Of a stretch of 9,433 nt of DNA, positions 1 through 7,088 are shown in pieces. Both the position numbers and the translations under genes were made by a program. How positions within the stretch are numbered: position 1 is the first letter of the stretch; each line of letters opens with the position of its first letter. This stretch comes from Calditrichaceae bacterium (GTDB lineage Bacteria; Calditrichota; Calditrichia; Calditrichales; Calditrichaceae). The notes under the pieces were generated by a model. It was not told where the DNA came from and did not search any database. It saw nothing but the letters and a program-made list of their open reading frames with translations. The stretch spans positions 1-9,433 of the forward strand of contig JAUVIB010000095.1 in the NCBI GenBank assembly GCA_030592985.1, read 5' to 3'.

Positions 1-2796
1 AATTGTAATACCAATTTTTCCCGGTACACTAATTTTATTCATAGAAAAGTCAATTTGCAATCTATTTTTACGTGCCTCTTCAATGGTGGTAAGAGACGAT
101 TTTTTCACATTATTAAGAGGTTTTTCTTTCTTTTTATGTATTTTATTTAGATCAACTATATTTTGATCTTTTTGCATTTTATTCAATAATTTGTTAACAA
201 CAGTAACCGATCGGGAAGCATCCGGAACATAGATTGTGGAGCCATTATAATTAGGAGCAATTTTTAATGACGTATGTTTTTTTGATGTTGTCGCGCCTCC
301 AATTAACAAAGGTATTTTAATATTATTCCGCTGCATTTCCTTAGCCACATGAGTCATTTCTTCCAAAGAAGGAGTAATTAATCCGCTTAGACCGATGATA
401 TCTGCCTTAACTTCTAATGCTTTTTTAATAATTTTATCTGCCGGCGTCATGACTCCCATGTCAATTATTTCATAATTATTACATTCCAGCACAACACCAA
501 CAATTTTTTTTCCAATATCATGAACATCTCCTTTTACCGTAGCGAGAAGGATTTTTCCGTTACTTGCCGCTTTTTCTTTTGATTTTTCCTGTTCAATGAA
601 CGGATTAAGGTAAACTACCGCCTTTTTCATAACCCGGGCGCTTTTTATAACTTGCGGTAAAAACATTTTCCCCGAACCAAACAAGTCGCCGACCTTACTC
701 ATACCGGTCATCAAATAATCTTCAATAACTTTTAATGAATCGCCCAATTTTTTTCTGGCTTCTTCTATATCTTCATCAATATGCTCAATAATTCCTTTAA
801 TCAGTGCATGTTCAATCCTATTTTTAACAGATTCCTTCCGCCAGCCATCATTACTTTTTTCTTCAGTTTTCTGCTTTTGAAATAAATAAGCATGATCTAT
901 TAGTCGTTCTGTGGCATCCGGACGGCGGTTAAACAGCACATCTTCCACCAGTTGCAGCAAATTCTTTGGAATCTCTTCATATACCGTAATCTGCCCCGCG
1001 TTAACGATTCCCATATCCATACCTGCTTTGATTGCCTGATAGAGAAAAGCTGAATGCATTACTTCTCTTATAGCATTATTTCCTCTAAAAGCAAAAGAGA
1101 GGTTACTTAAACCACCGCTGATTAATATCTGGGAAAATTCGGTTTTTATCTGTTTAACCGCTTTTATATAATTAACAGCCAATTCATTGTGTTCTTCAAG
1201 TCCGGTTCCCACAGCAAAGATATTCGGATCAAAAATAATATCCTGTGGATGAATTCCTGCCTCTTCAGTTAATAAATTAAAGACCCGCCGGCAGATATTT
1301 AATCTCCTTTCAACGGTCTCAGCCTGTCCTTCTTCATCAAATGCCATAACAATAACGGCAGCGCCAAACTTACGCGCTTCTCTGGCGTGTTGTAAAAACG
1401 ACTCTTCACCTTCTTTCAAGCTTAAAGAATTAACAATACTTTTCCCTTGTAAACACTTTAACCCGGCATGTATTACTTCCCATTTTGAAGAATCCAACAT
1501 GATAGGGACACGAACAATTTCAGGCTCGGAAGCAAGTAATTTAAGAAATTTTTCCATCTCCTTTACAGAGTCAATCAATCCCTCATCCATGTTGACGTCA
1601 AGAATCTGTGCTCCATTTTCCACCTGTTTTCTGGCCGTTTCAATGGCTGAGGTGTAATCTTTTTCCTTAATCAATCGTGCAAAACGCAGCGAGCCTGTTA
1701 CATTACAACGCTCTCCGATATTAACAAAATTGGTTGAAGGTAGAATGGTTAACGGCTCCAAACCACTAAATTGTGAATGAGTTATTATCTTTGGTATTTT
1801 TCGTGGAAGAATATTTTTAACGGCGTTTGCAAATTCCTTTATATGCTGAGGCGTTGTTCCACAACATCCACCGACAATATTAATATAACCCTCTTCAGCG
1901 TACTCCGTTAGGGTTTTTGCCATCTGCTTGGGTGACTCTTCATATTCTCCAAATTCATTAGGTAAACCGGCATTTGGATAAAGGCTGGTATATATGGGTG
2001 CTATACTGCTTAATTCCTCTATATAAGGCCGCATTTGACTGGGACCAAGAGAACAATTAATCCCAACGCTGAATAAATCAGCATAGTTAATCGATGTCCA
2101 GAAAGCTTCAAGTGTCTGTCCCGAAAGTGTCCGTCCGCTCATATCTATAATGGTAACCGAAGCCATTACCGGAATTATAATATTTTTTTTCGAATTATAC
2201 TTATCTATGGCATAAAGAGCAGCTTTCGCGTTAAGCGTATCAAATATAGTCTCTAACAAAAACAGATCAACACCACCCTCGCCGAGTCCTTTGACTTGCT
2301 CGTAATATCCTTCCATCATTTCATCAAAAGTAACGTCTCTGTAACCCGGATCACTAACTTTTGGGGAAAGTGAAAGAGTTCTGTTTGTAGGTCCGATAGA
2401 ACCTGCAACAAATACAGTATGATTTTTATTTTTTTCTATATACCTATCGCAAGTTTGTTTGGCAATTTGGGCAGATGATTTACTTATCTTAAAGGTCAAA
2501 TTGCTCATATCATAATCACGCAAAGATATTCCATTGGTGTTAAAAGTATTGGTGGTAATTATATCTGCTCCCGCATTAAGAAAATCTAAATGTATCTCTT
2601 TTATAATATCAGGTTTTGTCAGCGATAACAGATCATTATTCCCCTTCAAACTTTTATGATAATCTTCAAATTCTTTCCCACGATAATCTTCTTCAGTTAA
2701 CCTGTATTTCTGAATCATAGTGCCCATTGCACCGTCAAGAATTAAAATTCTATCCTGTAAAATAGTATCAAGAATATTTATTATATTTTTTTTCAT
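1..2796 (-). CDS. metH: Cobalamin-dependent methionine synthase MetH (3' end cut by window edge)
   Basis: Transfers a methyl group from 5-methyltetrahydrofolate to homocysteine through methylcobalamin, giving methionine and tetrahydrofolate in the cytoplasm. The frame is open for 932 codons from the ATG at 2796 to base 1; the family is about 1200 residues, so most of the C-terminal S-adenosylmethionine-binding reactivation domain lies outside. Domains in order: homocysteine-binding barrel (about 1-325) with zinc-ligand cysteines C248, C311 and C312 (motif [11 protein letters not shown]); pterin-binding barrel (about 355-615) starting at [11 protein letters not shown] (N359); B12 cap and Rossmann domain (about 645-890) with DVHDIG. 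The cobalt-ligand triad falls at D757, H759 and S810, the same numbers as in the E. coli enzyme. The start is set by alignment of the N-terminus ([11 protein letters not shown]) with known MetH; no good ribosome binding site precedes it. It lies 235 bases downstream of the PdxA-like gene on the same strand. Identification is very secure. Confidence 0.97.
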   Translation of the reverse strand, partial: MKKNIINILDTILQDRILILDGAMGTMIQKYRLTEEDYRGKEFEDYHKSLKGNNDLLSLTKPDIIKEIHLDFLNAGADIITTNTFNTNGISLRDYDMSNLTFKISKSSAQIAKQTCDRYIEKNKNHTVFVAGSIGPTNRTLSLSPKVSDPGYRDVTFDEMMEGYYEQVKGLGEGGVDLFLLETIFDTLNAKAALYAIDKYNSKKNIIIPVMASVTIIDMSGRTLSGQTLEAFWTSINYADLFSVGINCSLGPSQMRPYIEELSSIAPIYTSLYPNAGLPNEFGEYEESPKQMAKTLTEYAEEGYINIVGGCCGTTPQHIKEFANAVKNILPRKIPKIITHSQFSGLEPLTILPSTNFVNIGERCNVTGSLRFARLIKEKDYTSAIETARKQVENGAQILDVNMDEGLIDSVKEMEKFLKLLASEPEIVRVPIMLDSSKWEVIHAGLKCLQGKSIVNSLSLKEGEESFLQHAREARKFGAAVIVMAFDEEGQAETVERRLNICRRVFNLLTEEAGIHPQDIIFDPNIFAVGTGLEEHNELAVNYIKAVKQIKTEFSQILISGGLSNLSFAFRGNNAIREVMHSAFLYQAIKAGMDMGIVNAGQITVYEEIPKNLLQLVEDVLFNRRPDATERLIDHAYLFQKQKTEEKSNDGWRKESVKNRIEHALIKGIIEHIDEDIEEARKKLGDSLKVIEDYLMTGMSKVGDLFGSGKMFLPQVIKSARVMKKAVVYLNPFIEQEKSKEKAASNGKILLATVKGDVHDIGKKIVGVVLECNNYEIIDMGVMTPADKIIKKALEVKADIIGLSGLITPSLEEMTHVAKEMQRNNIKIPLLIGGATTSKKHTSLKIAPNYNGSTIYVPDASRSVTVVNKLLNKMQKDQNIVDLNKIHKKKEKPLNNVKKSSLTTIEEARKNRLQIDFSMNKISVPGKIGITI

Positions 2797-3031
2797 AAAA
2801 TTTATTTTCAATTTTTATTCAAAGAAATTTTCGTGCATTAATCCTAAATATTAAACAATTCATATAGTTGAAATAATACAGGAAATTATAAAATTAATTT
2901 GTAACTTTAATTAATTGATTATCTTTGTCGTTTCTAATTCCAAAATAGTAGTTCACTATTTCTATTCGCGTCCTTACAGCCCGCTATTAGAGGTAAATAT
3001 TAAGGACATCAATGCAGCTGTGATAATTCTA
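2797..3031. other. Intergenic region between the PdxA-like gene and metH
   Basis: This is a 235-base AT-rich spacer, upstream of metH and downstream of the PdxA-like gene on the minus strand. It holds two short stem-loops near the pdxA end, listed separately. I looked on the minus strand for a cobalamin or SAM riboswitch, both common ahead of metH, and recognised neither the B12-box nor the SAM-box core. TATAAT- and TATTAT-like hexamers occur on the minus strand around 2870-2895, but none is paired with a convincing -35 element, so I name no promoter. No gene is visible. Confidence 0.5.
2943..3007 (-). terminator. Two tandem stem-loops downstream of the PdxA-like gene (possible weak terminator)
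   Basis: Read along the pdxA transcript (minus strand), GTCCTTA at 3007-3001 pairs with TAAGGAC at 2976-2970 (7 bp, 24-base loop). After it, AAATAGT at 2961-2955 pairs with ACTATTT at 2949-2943 (7 bp, 5-base loop). Both stems are perfect, but the stems are short and AT-rich and only a short T run follows. They could end or stabilise the pdxA messenger, or be chance pairings in AT-rich DNA. Confidence 0.3.
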
Positions 3032-4039
3032 TCATACATAAATTTTATTCAGTTTCCATGAATATTTTGCAGCCGCCTTAATGGCTTCAACCATACTAAT
3101 TTCATTGGCCATGTTTTTTCCGGCTAAATCCATAGCTGTTCCATGATCAACAGATGTACGCAGAAAGGGTAATCCCATGGTTAAACTTATTGTTTTATAA
3201 AAATCATATGATTTAGCGGCGATATGTCCCTGATCGTGATATAGTGAAAGAACAGCGTCATAATATCCTTCCTTACAAAGATGGAACACAGAATCGGCGG
3301 CAATTGGACCATCCACAACGACATCATTTTTCTGAGCATGTTTTATAGCGGGGGTTAATACACCTATTTCTTCATCACCAAACATACCAGCTTCTCCGGC
3401 ATGTGGATTTAATGCAGCAAGAGCGATTTTCGGATTATTAATACCCAGTTTTTTTAGATACTTTTGACTGAATTTTAACTTTACAACGATATCATCAATT
3501 CTGAGCGCCGAAGAAATATCACTGAAACGTAAATGACGCGTAAGAAAAAAAATTCTTAGGTTTCCGACCATAAAAAGTATCATCGGATTTTTACTATTTG
3601 TCTTTTTGCTGAAAATTTCTGTCTGATCAAGAAACGGAATCCGTGCTTTATTTAGGGCTTCTTTATTTATTGGCGCTGTTGCAACAGCTTCTATATCACC
3701 ATTCAGAGCACATTCAATAGAATCAACAATAGCCCGGAAGGCCAAATGGCCTGAATCAGCATTTATCACTCCTAAAGGTGGAGTGATACTATTATTTTCA
3801 TTTGTATAACAATATAGTGTGTTACTACTCGGCTCGATCGATTGATTTATTTTATTTATTTGTATTATATCGGCTTTAAGATCACATGCTTCCATCTGTG
3901 CTTTTAACAACTCAGGAGGTCCAAATACAACCGGCTTACATGTTTCGTAAATTTCTTTATGAACAATTAATGACTTTAAAATTATTTCCGGTCCCACACC
4001 TGAAGGATCGCCAATTGTAATTCCTACTACTTTTTTCAT
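3032..4039 (-). CDS. PdxA-family 4-phosphohydroxythreonine-type dehydrogenase, possibly a PdxA2-like paralogue
   Basis: The family oxidises a phosphorylated hydroxy acid with NAD and then decarboxylates it. PdxA makes a pyridoxal phosphate precursor from 4-phosphohydroxythreonine; PdxA2 enzymes act on 4-phospho-erythronate or -threonate in sugar-acid catabolism. The 335 residues match the usual 330-340. Visible motifs are GDPSGVGPEI (10-19), TAPINKEA (121-128), NPHAGEAG (211-218), DGPIAADS (243-250), YHDQGH (267-272) and LRTSVDHGTAMDLAG (293-307). The three metal-ligand histidines are H169, H213 and H268, matching H166, H211 and H266 of E. coli PdxA. The substrate motif GHTE of E. coli is DQTE here (138-141), so the phosphate-contacting histidine is replaced by Q139. 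AGGA at 4049-4052, nine bases from the ATG, supports the start. It is divergent from the LacI-type gene, which may control it. The family is secure; true PdxA versus a catabolic paralogue is open, so I give no symbol. Confidence 0.9.
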   Translation of the reverse strand: MKKVVGITIGDPSGVGPEIILKSLIVHKEIYETCKPVVFGPPELLKAQMEACDLKADIIQINKINQSIEPSSNTLYCYTNENNSITPPLGVINADSGHLAFRAIVDSIECALNGDIEAVATAPINKEALNKARIPFLDQTEIFSKKTNSKNPMILFMVGNLRIFFLTRHLRFSDISSALRIDDIVVKLKFSQKYLKKLGINNPKIALAALNPHAGEAGMFGDEEIGVLTPAIKHAQKNDVVVDGPIAADSVFHLCKEGYYDAVLSLYHDQGHIAAKSYDFYKTISLTMGLPFLRTSVDHGTAMDLAGKNMANEISMVEAIKAAAKYSWKLNKIYV

Positions 4040-4212
4040 TTTTATTTTTCCTGGTCTTTTTATTATTTAAAGCAGTATTTTACAAAAATATCTCATATAA
4101 TGCAGGAATTTTTAGTGACTATGTAATTTTGTGTGGGTAATTTAGCAAAAAATCGTTACATTCATACTTTTGAATTCAAGATTATTATTTATTCAGACAC
4201 CCGAACCAGGGT

Positions 4213-4228
4213 TACTATTGCCATAGTA
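4213..4228. promoter_or_regulatory. Candidate operator palindrome (TACTAT-TGCC-ATAGTA)
   Basis: These are perfect 6-bp arms around a 4-base centre, 16 bp in all, which is the right size for a LacI-family dimer site. It lies roughly 110 bases upstream of the possible -10 element of the regulator gene and about 175 bases upstream of the PdxA-like start codon. It was chosen for size and symmetry only. The AT-rich surroundings make chance palindromes likely. Confidence 0.25.
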
Positions 4229-4261
4229 TGTTAAAAGAAGTAAATTTAACAAAAATTCAAT

Positions 4262-4278
4262 TAACTAAAAAATAGTTA
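4262..4278. promoter_or_regulatory. Candidate operator palindrome (TAACTA-AAAAA-TAGTTA)
   Basis: These are perfect 6-bp arms around five A residues, 17 bp in all. It sits about 58 bases upstream of the possible -10 box of the LacI-type gene, so it could be an autoregulatory site. There is no direct support beyond symmetry and position. Confidence 0.25.
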
Positions 4279-4313
4279 GGGGTTAATGAAACTTATTATA
4301 TTCCTATTAGCTA

Positions 4314-4341
4314 TTCTTATTTAATTTTATGATACTATAAT
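4314..4341 (+). promoter_or_regulatory. Possible sigma70-type promoter of the LacI-type gene
   Basis: A perfect TATAAT at 4336-4341 lies 37 bases before the ATG of the regulator. A poor -35 match, TTCTTA at 4314-4319, is 16 bases upstream of it. The -10 box is good and the -35 is weak, as expected for a low-expression or activator-assisted regulator promoter. TATAAT is common by chance in DNA this AT-rich. Confidence 0.35.
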
Positions 4342-4378
4342 CGCATTAATATAAATATTTTTTCATTCGGAGTGAGAA

Positions 4379-5404
4379 ATGACAGTTACATTAAAAGATT
4401 TAGCAGCTTATTGTAATGTGCATCCTTCAACTGTATCCCGTGTATTAAGGGGGAAGGAAAATCTACGAATTTCAGAAAAAACCCGACAAAAAATATTCAA
4501 TGCCTCGCGTAAGCTTAAATATCGGCCTAATCAAACGGCAAGAACATTACGCCTAAAAAAAAGTGGAACTATTGGTTTAATCGTTCCCGATATATCCAAT
4601 CCATTCTTTTCCCGAATTGCAAGAGGAATTGATATCCTTACTTATAATGCCGGTTATATGCTTATTGTGGTCAATACGGATGAAAACCAGGACAAGGAAC
4701 TACATTATGTAAATGAGCTTATGAGTCGAGGAGTTGAAGGCCTCATGATTATACCTGCCCAGGATGAATATAGTCATATTCAAGAGCTGCTCAATATGGA
4801 TTTCCCCTTGGTGCTGATAGACCGTGATTTTGAAAATTTGAAAGCTAATGCTGTTATCAGTAACAATAAAGAAGCAAGCTATAAAGCTGTAAAGTATTTA
4901 TGTGAATTGGGGCATAAGCGTATTGCTGCACTAAGCGGGCGTAGGAATCTTTACAGTATTAAAAAACGTCTTCAAGGATATAGAGAGGCTGTTAAGGATT
5001 TTAATCTTGACAAAAATCCTGATCTCATTGCCGGAGATGGTCATACAATAGAAGACGGTTATAATGCTACAATGGACCTCTTGAATTTGGAAAATCCACC
5101 AACAGCATTAGTTTTCTCCGGAAATCTAATCAGTGTAGGGGCTTTAACAGCGATACAGGAAAAAGGGTTAAAAGTACCACAGGATATTTCAATTATTGGT
5201 TTCACTGATTCTTTGTACTCAGAATTTTTAAGCACTCCTCTATGTACAATTTCCCATCCGCTTCAAGAAATTGGGGAAAAGGCACTAAACCTATTGTTTA
5301 AACATATGAAAGCAACAAAACAATTACCGTGTGAGAAAGTGATTATTAAAACCACCTTTACTGTTCGGGATTCGGCTGGTCCGGTGAATGACAGGCTTAG
5401 TTAG
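4379..5404 (+). CDS. LacI/GalR-family transcriptional regulator
   Basis: A DNA-binding repressor or activator whose affinity changes on binding a small ligand, typically a sugar or sugar derivative. The N-terminal helix-turn-helix (about 3-50) reads LKDLAAYCNVHPSTVSRVL and ends with YRPN (48-51). The hinge follows, with the expected minor-groove leucine L57 in TARTL. A periplasmic-binding-protein-like ligand domain runs from about 63 (GTIGLIVPDISNPFF) to the end, including GHKRIAALSG and DISIIGFTDS. The 341 residues are a normal full length. GGAG at 4369-4372, six bases from the ATG, fixes the start. It is divergent from the PdxA-like gene across 339 bases, which suggests control of that gene, of itself, or of both. 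It converges with the nitroreductase gene with only 20 bases between stop codons and no obvious terminator. The ligand cannot be read from sequence. Family assignment is very secure. Confidence 0.95.
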   Translation: MTVTLKDLAAYCNVHPSTVSRVLRGKENLRISEKTRQKIFNASRKLKYRPNQTARTLRLKKSGTIGLIVPDISNPFFSRIARGIDILTYNAGYMLIVVNTDENQDKELHYVNELMSRGVEGLMIIPAQDEYSHIQELLNMDFPLVLIDRDFENLKANAVISNNKEASYKAVKYLCELGHKRIAALSGRRNLYSIKKRLQGYREAVKDFNLDKNPDLIAGDGHTIEDGYNATMDLLNLENPPTALVFSGNLISVGALTAIQEKGLKVPQDISIIGFTDSLYSEFLSTPLCTISHPLQEIGEKALNLLFKHMKATKQLPCEKVIIKTTFTVRDSAGPVNDRLS

Positions 5405-5424
5405 ATTCTTTAAGAGTGCTTCAA

Positions 5425-5991
5425 TTAGATAATAATTTCTTCTAAAGAACGTTTCGGTACATGATGTATTTGTTCTTTATCACGCCAATATTTAATATCC
5501 CCGTCATTTTCAACACGCTCGATTTTTACCGCCTCTTTTGGTTCCCCAAGAGCAAGAATTAACAAAATATCAAGATTATCTGCAATATTTAGCAATGACC
5601 TTAATTTATCACGGTCAATCGATGCAATAATGCAGCCGCCTAACCCAATTTCCACGGCACCAAGAAGGATGCTTTGCGCGGCAATTCCATGATCACAATC
5701 AATAGACTTATTAATATTCCTGTCACCAAATATAATAATATAAGCTGAAGGCCTTTCACTTTCCCGCGGGCCCTGCCAATTCTGTAGGGATCCTGCCCAC
5801 CCAAGACAAGGAAATATTTTATCGTTGCTTTTGCTGTCAGAGGAAAGATAATATTTCAGTGGTTGTAAGTTACTGGCTGACGGAGAAAGGCGCGCCAGTT
5901 CAATTAATTCCTGTAATGTTGATTCCGAAACGGAATGATTTTCGTAAAACCGTCTATAACTGCGATTTTTAACAATTAAATCTTTAATCAT
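5425..5991 (-). CDS. Nitroreductase-family FMN-dependent oxidoreductase (short form)
   Basis: These flavoproteins bind FMN as homodimers and use NAD(P)H to reduce nitro compounds, quinones, flavins or other acceptors; the natural substrate is not predictable. Counted from the ATG at 5991 the protein has 188 residues, typical of the short forms. The FMN phosphate-binding NRSYRRF is at 9-15 and SPSASNLQP at 36-44. The C-terminal flavin segment DHGIAAQSILLGAVEIGLGG covers 100-119, and LILALGEP is at 144-151. An upstream in-frame TTG at 6006 would add five residues (MGKEN), but it overlaps the purine-rich stretch GGGGAAAG just ahead of the ATG, which more likely is the ribosome binding site. The alignable region also begins at the ATG. 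The gene stands alone and converges with the LacI-type gene. I see no link to its neighbours. Confidence 0.9.
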   Translation of the reverse strand: MIKDLIVKNRSYRRFYENHSVSESTLQELIELARLSPSASNLQPLKYYLSSDSKSNDKIFPCLGWAGSLQNWQGPRESERPSAYIIIFGDRNINKSIDCDHGIAAQSILLGAVEIGLGGCIIASIDRDKLRSLLNIADNLDILLILALGEPKEAVKIERVENDGDIKYWRDKEQIHHVPKRSLEEIII

Positions 5992-6173
5992 ATTTTCTTT
6001 CCCCAATTCTTAATAAAAAATGAAAAACATGCTACATCCCAAGTTCTACATACAGAATGATAGACAGTTAAATGAATTGATGTTTTATTTGTCTTAGAAA
6101 TTTACTGTTTTTATAAATTACAAAATTGGTTTAAATTTTTAAAATTATTTTTTCTTTTTGGCAGTTTACTGTC

Positions 6174-6215
6174 CTGGTTTTAAACAAAGTTACTACTTTT
6201 TTCTTTCAAAACCAG
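6174..6215. repeat. Inverted repeat CTGGTTTT ... AAAACCAG
   Basis: Perfect 8-bp arms at 6174-6181 and 6208-6215 are separated by 26 AT-rich bases. There is no run of T after either arm, so it is not a standard terminator. It could be a binding site for a dimeric regulator with widely spaced half-sites, a remnant of mobile DNA, or chance. Confidence 0.35.
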
Positions 6216-6316
6216 TGATTTTGACCCCAAATTAGGTTTACCTTTCTCCACAACCGAGCGGATACAACGTTAAAGTTATTCACTTTTCATCAGAAAAATA
6301 TTATAACCGGGGACGA

Positions 6317-6345
6317 TTGACAACAATCATAAAATTTTTCATACC
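6317..6345 (+). promoter_or_regulatory. Possible promoter for the Met-rich membrane protein gene
   Basis: A perfect -35 consensus TTGACA lies at 6317-6322. At the standard 17-base spacing comes CATACC (6340-6345), a poor -10 that keeps only the ATA core. The start would give a leader of about 110 bases. A second weak candidate is TTGATG near 6408 with TAATAA 16 bases further on. Neither is certain. Confidence 0.3.
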
Positions 6346-6461
6346 TTTAAATAGTTCTGATATTGATCTAATGAATCTGTAAGGAAATGATATTTTTCTC
6401 GTCTAAGTTGATGAATAGCGAATAGAAACTAATAAATTTAAATCTACATAAGGAGAATACC

Positions 6462-6872
6462 ATGAACAAGAACCTCATTACTATTCTTAAAGGCGGATTA
6501 ATTGCCACAACCGTCATGACACTAATAATGCTGGTTGCCCCAATGATGGGTATGCCAAAAATGCCTATTGGCAAGATGCTTGCCGGTTTTATGCACATAC
6601 CCGTTGCTTTGGGTTGGATAATGCATTTTATGGTTGGTATTATTTTAGCCGCCGCACACCAAATTGTTTGGAAAAATCGTTTGTCGGTAAACGCTGCCGT
6701 AAACGGCATGATCTTTTCACTAATCCCGTTTTTAATAGCTCAGAGCGTCGTCATGCCGATGATGGGCGCCGGATTCTTTTCAATGAATACCCCTGCCCCA
6801 ATGATGATGGTTATGGGTAGTTTGATCGGACACCTGGTTTATGGAGCTGTACTTGGAGCAGTAACAAAATAA
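6462..6872 (+). CDS. Small Met-rich four-helix membrane protein (DUF6789-like)
   Basis: The function is not known. The 136 residues resemble the DUF6789 family of small integral membrane proteins, recalled from the motifs MVMGSLIGHLVYG near the C-terminus and APMMGMPKMPIGKML near the N-terminus. Four hydrophobic segments are visible, at about 8-30, 47-65, 80-100 and 112-133, so it should sit in the inner membrane with little soluble part. Methionine is extreme: 20 of 136 residues, many next to helix ends (MM at 28-29, MPMM at 98-101, MMMVM at 114-118). Histidines at 45, 55, 66 and 124 lie in or near the helices. AGGAG at 6451-6455, six bases from the ATG, gives a strong start. The gene appears monocistronic, with a hairpin about 40 bases after the stop. 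An overlapping open frame on the minus strand (6368-6709) is its shadow. A metal-related role is only a guess from composition. Confidence 0.85.
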   Translation: MNKNLITILKGGLIATTVMTLIMLVAPMMGMPKMPIGKMLAGFMHIPVALGWIMHFMVGIILAAAHQIVWKNRLSVNAAVNGMIFSLIPFLIAQSVVMPMMGAGFFSMNTPAPMMMVMGSLIGHLVYGAVLGAVTK

Positions 6873-6914
6873 ATTAAAAATTAAATTTCTTATTCCAAAA
6901 ATTCGCGTTTCAAT

Positions 6915-6960
6915 AACCCCTGTGTTTCTCCAACAAAGGTAGAATTCAGGGGTTTTGATA
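6915..6960 (+). terminator. Rho-independent-type terminator after the Met-rich membrane protein gene
   Basis: AACCCCTG at 6915-6922 pairs perfectly with CAGGGGTT at 6947-6954 around a 24-base loop. The downstream arm runs into a short T run (6953-6956), then TGATATTCT. The GC-rich stem, 42 bases after the stop codon in otherwise AT-rich DNA, makes a terminator likely, though the loop is long and the T run short. Confidence 0.6.
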
Positions 6961-7003
6961 TTCTAAAAAAAAATTGCTATTATTTAAAGTACATCCTAAC
7001 CCT

Positions 7004-7060
7004 CACTTCAGAGGTGTAACTAGCATGGAACATTGCGGGATGTAGGTTATACCTCATGTG
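7004..7060. repeat. Imperfect long inverted repeat with stem-loop potential
   Basis: GAGGTGTAAC at 7011-7020 pairs with GTTATACCTC at 7046-7055 over ten positions, with one G-T wobble. CAC at 7004-7006 and GTG at 7058-7060 continue the stem past a small internal loop. The 25-base apical part is richer in GC than the flanks. It lies beyond the C-terminal end of the transposase remnant, so it may be part of the old element. It could also be a small structured RNA. I recognise no known RNA family. Confidence 0.45.
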
Positions 7061-7088
7061 CCGGCTTGCTTCACTCAATATTATTTTG

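Larger units (their letters stand above)
4040..4378. promoter_or_regulatory. Divergent promoter/operator region between the PdxA-like gene and the LacI-type regulator
   Basis: This 339-base non-coding stretch separates two genes transcribed away from each other. It contains four short perfect inverted repeats: TTGAATTCAA (4170-4179), TACTAT-TGCC-ATAGTA (4213-4228), GTTAAA with TTTAAC (4230-4235 and 4245-4250) and TAACTA-AAAAA-TAGTTA (4262-4278). LacI-family dimers bind palindromes of about 14-20 bp, usually with a central CG. None of these has the central CG, so which one is an operator, if any, is a guess. No open frame in the region looks like a gene. Confidence 0.5.
5992..6461. other. Non-coding region between the nitroreductase and the Met-rich membrane protein
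   Basis: This 470-base AT-rich stretch must hold the promoters of two divergent genes. I see a purine-rich ribosome binding site for the nitroreductase (about 5999-6004), a long inverted repeat (6174-6215), a consensus TTGACA at 6317-6322, and the AGGAG of the next gene at 6451-6455. The octamer TTTACTGT occurs twice, near 6101 and 6164. Open frames here are short, without start signals or recognisable protein features. I found no gene or RNA. Confidence 0.5.

Noticed and set aside
2899..2995. Possible short peptide or second transposase remnant on the minus strand upstream of metH
   Set aside because: The open stretches are under 30 codons, lack starts and match no motif I know. Unlike the 7089-7339 remnant, they show no family pattern.
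2797..3031. Cobalamin or SAM riboswitch upstream of metH
   Set aside because: It was expected from the gene's role, but the conserved B12-box and SAM-box cores are not visible on the minus strand.
4120..4150. TTTTGTGTGGGTAA stretch resembling an IS256-type end
   Set aside because: There is only a short resemblance, no transposase is adjacent and no paired end is visible, so chance in AT-rich DNA is more likely.
5398..5445. Bidirectional terminator between the convergent LacI-type and nitroreductase genes
   Set aside because: Only very short AT-rich pairings (TCTT/AAGA) occur in the 20-base gap; there is no GC stem or T run.
6368..6709. 113-codon open frame on the minus strand
   Set aside because: It is antisense to the membrane protein at 6462-6872, which has a strong AGGAG site, four clean helices and family-like motifs. 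The antisense frame has no ribosome binding site and looks like the complement of a Met/Ala-rich gene.
6614..6820. 68-codon open frame on the plus strand inside the membrane protein gene
   Set aside because: It is an out-of-frame shadow of the 6462-6872 gene with no start signal of its own.
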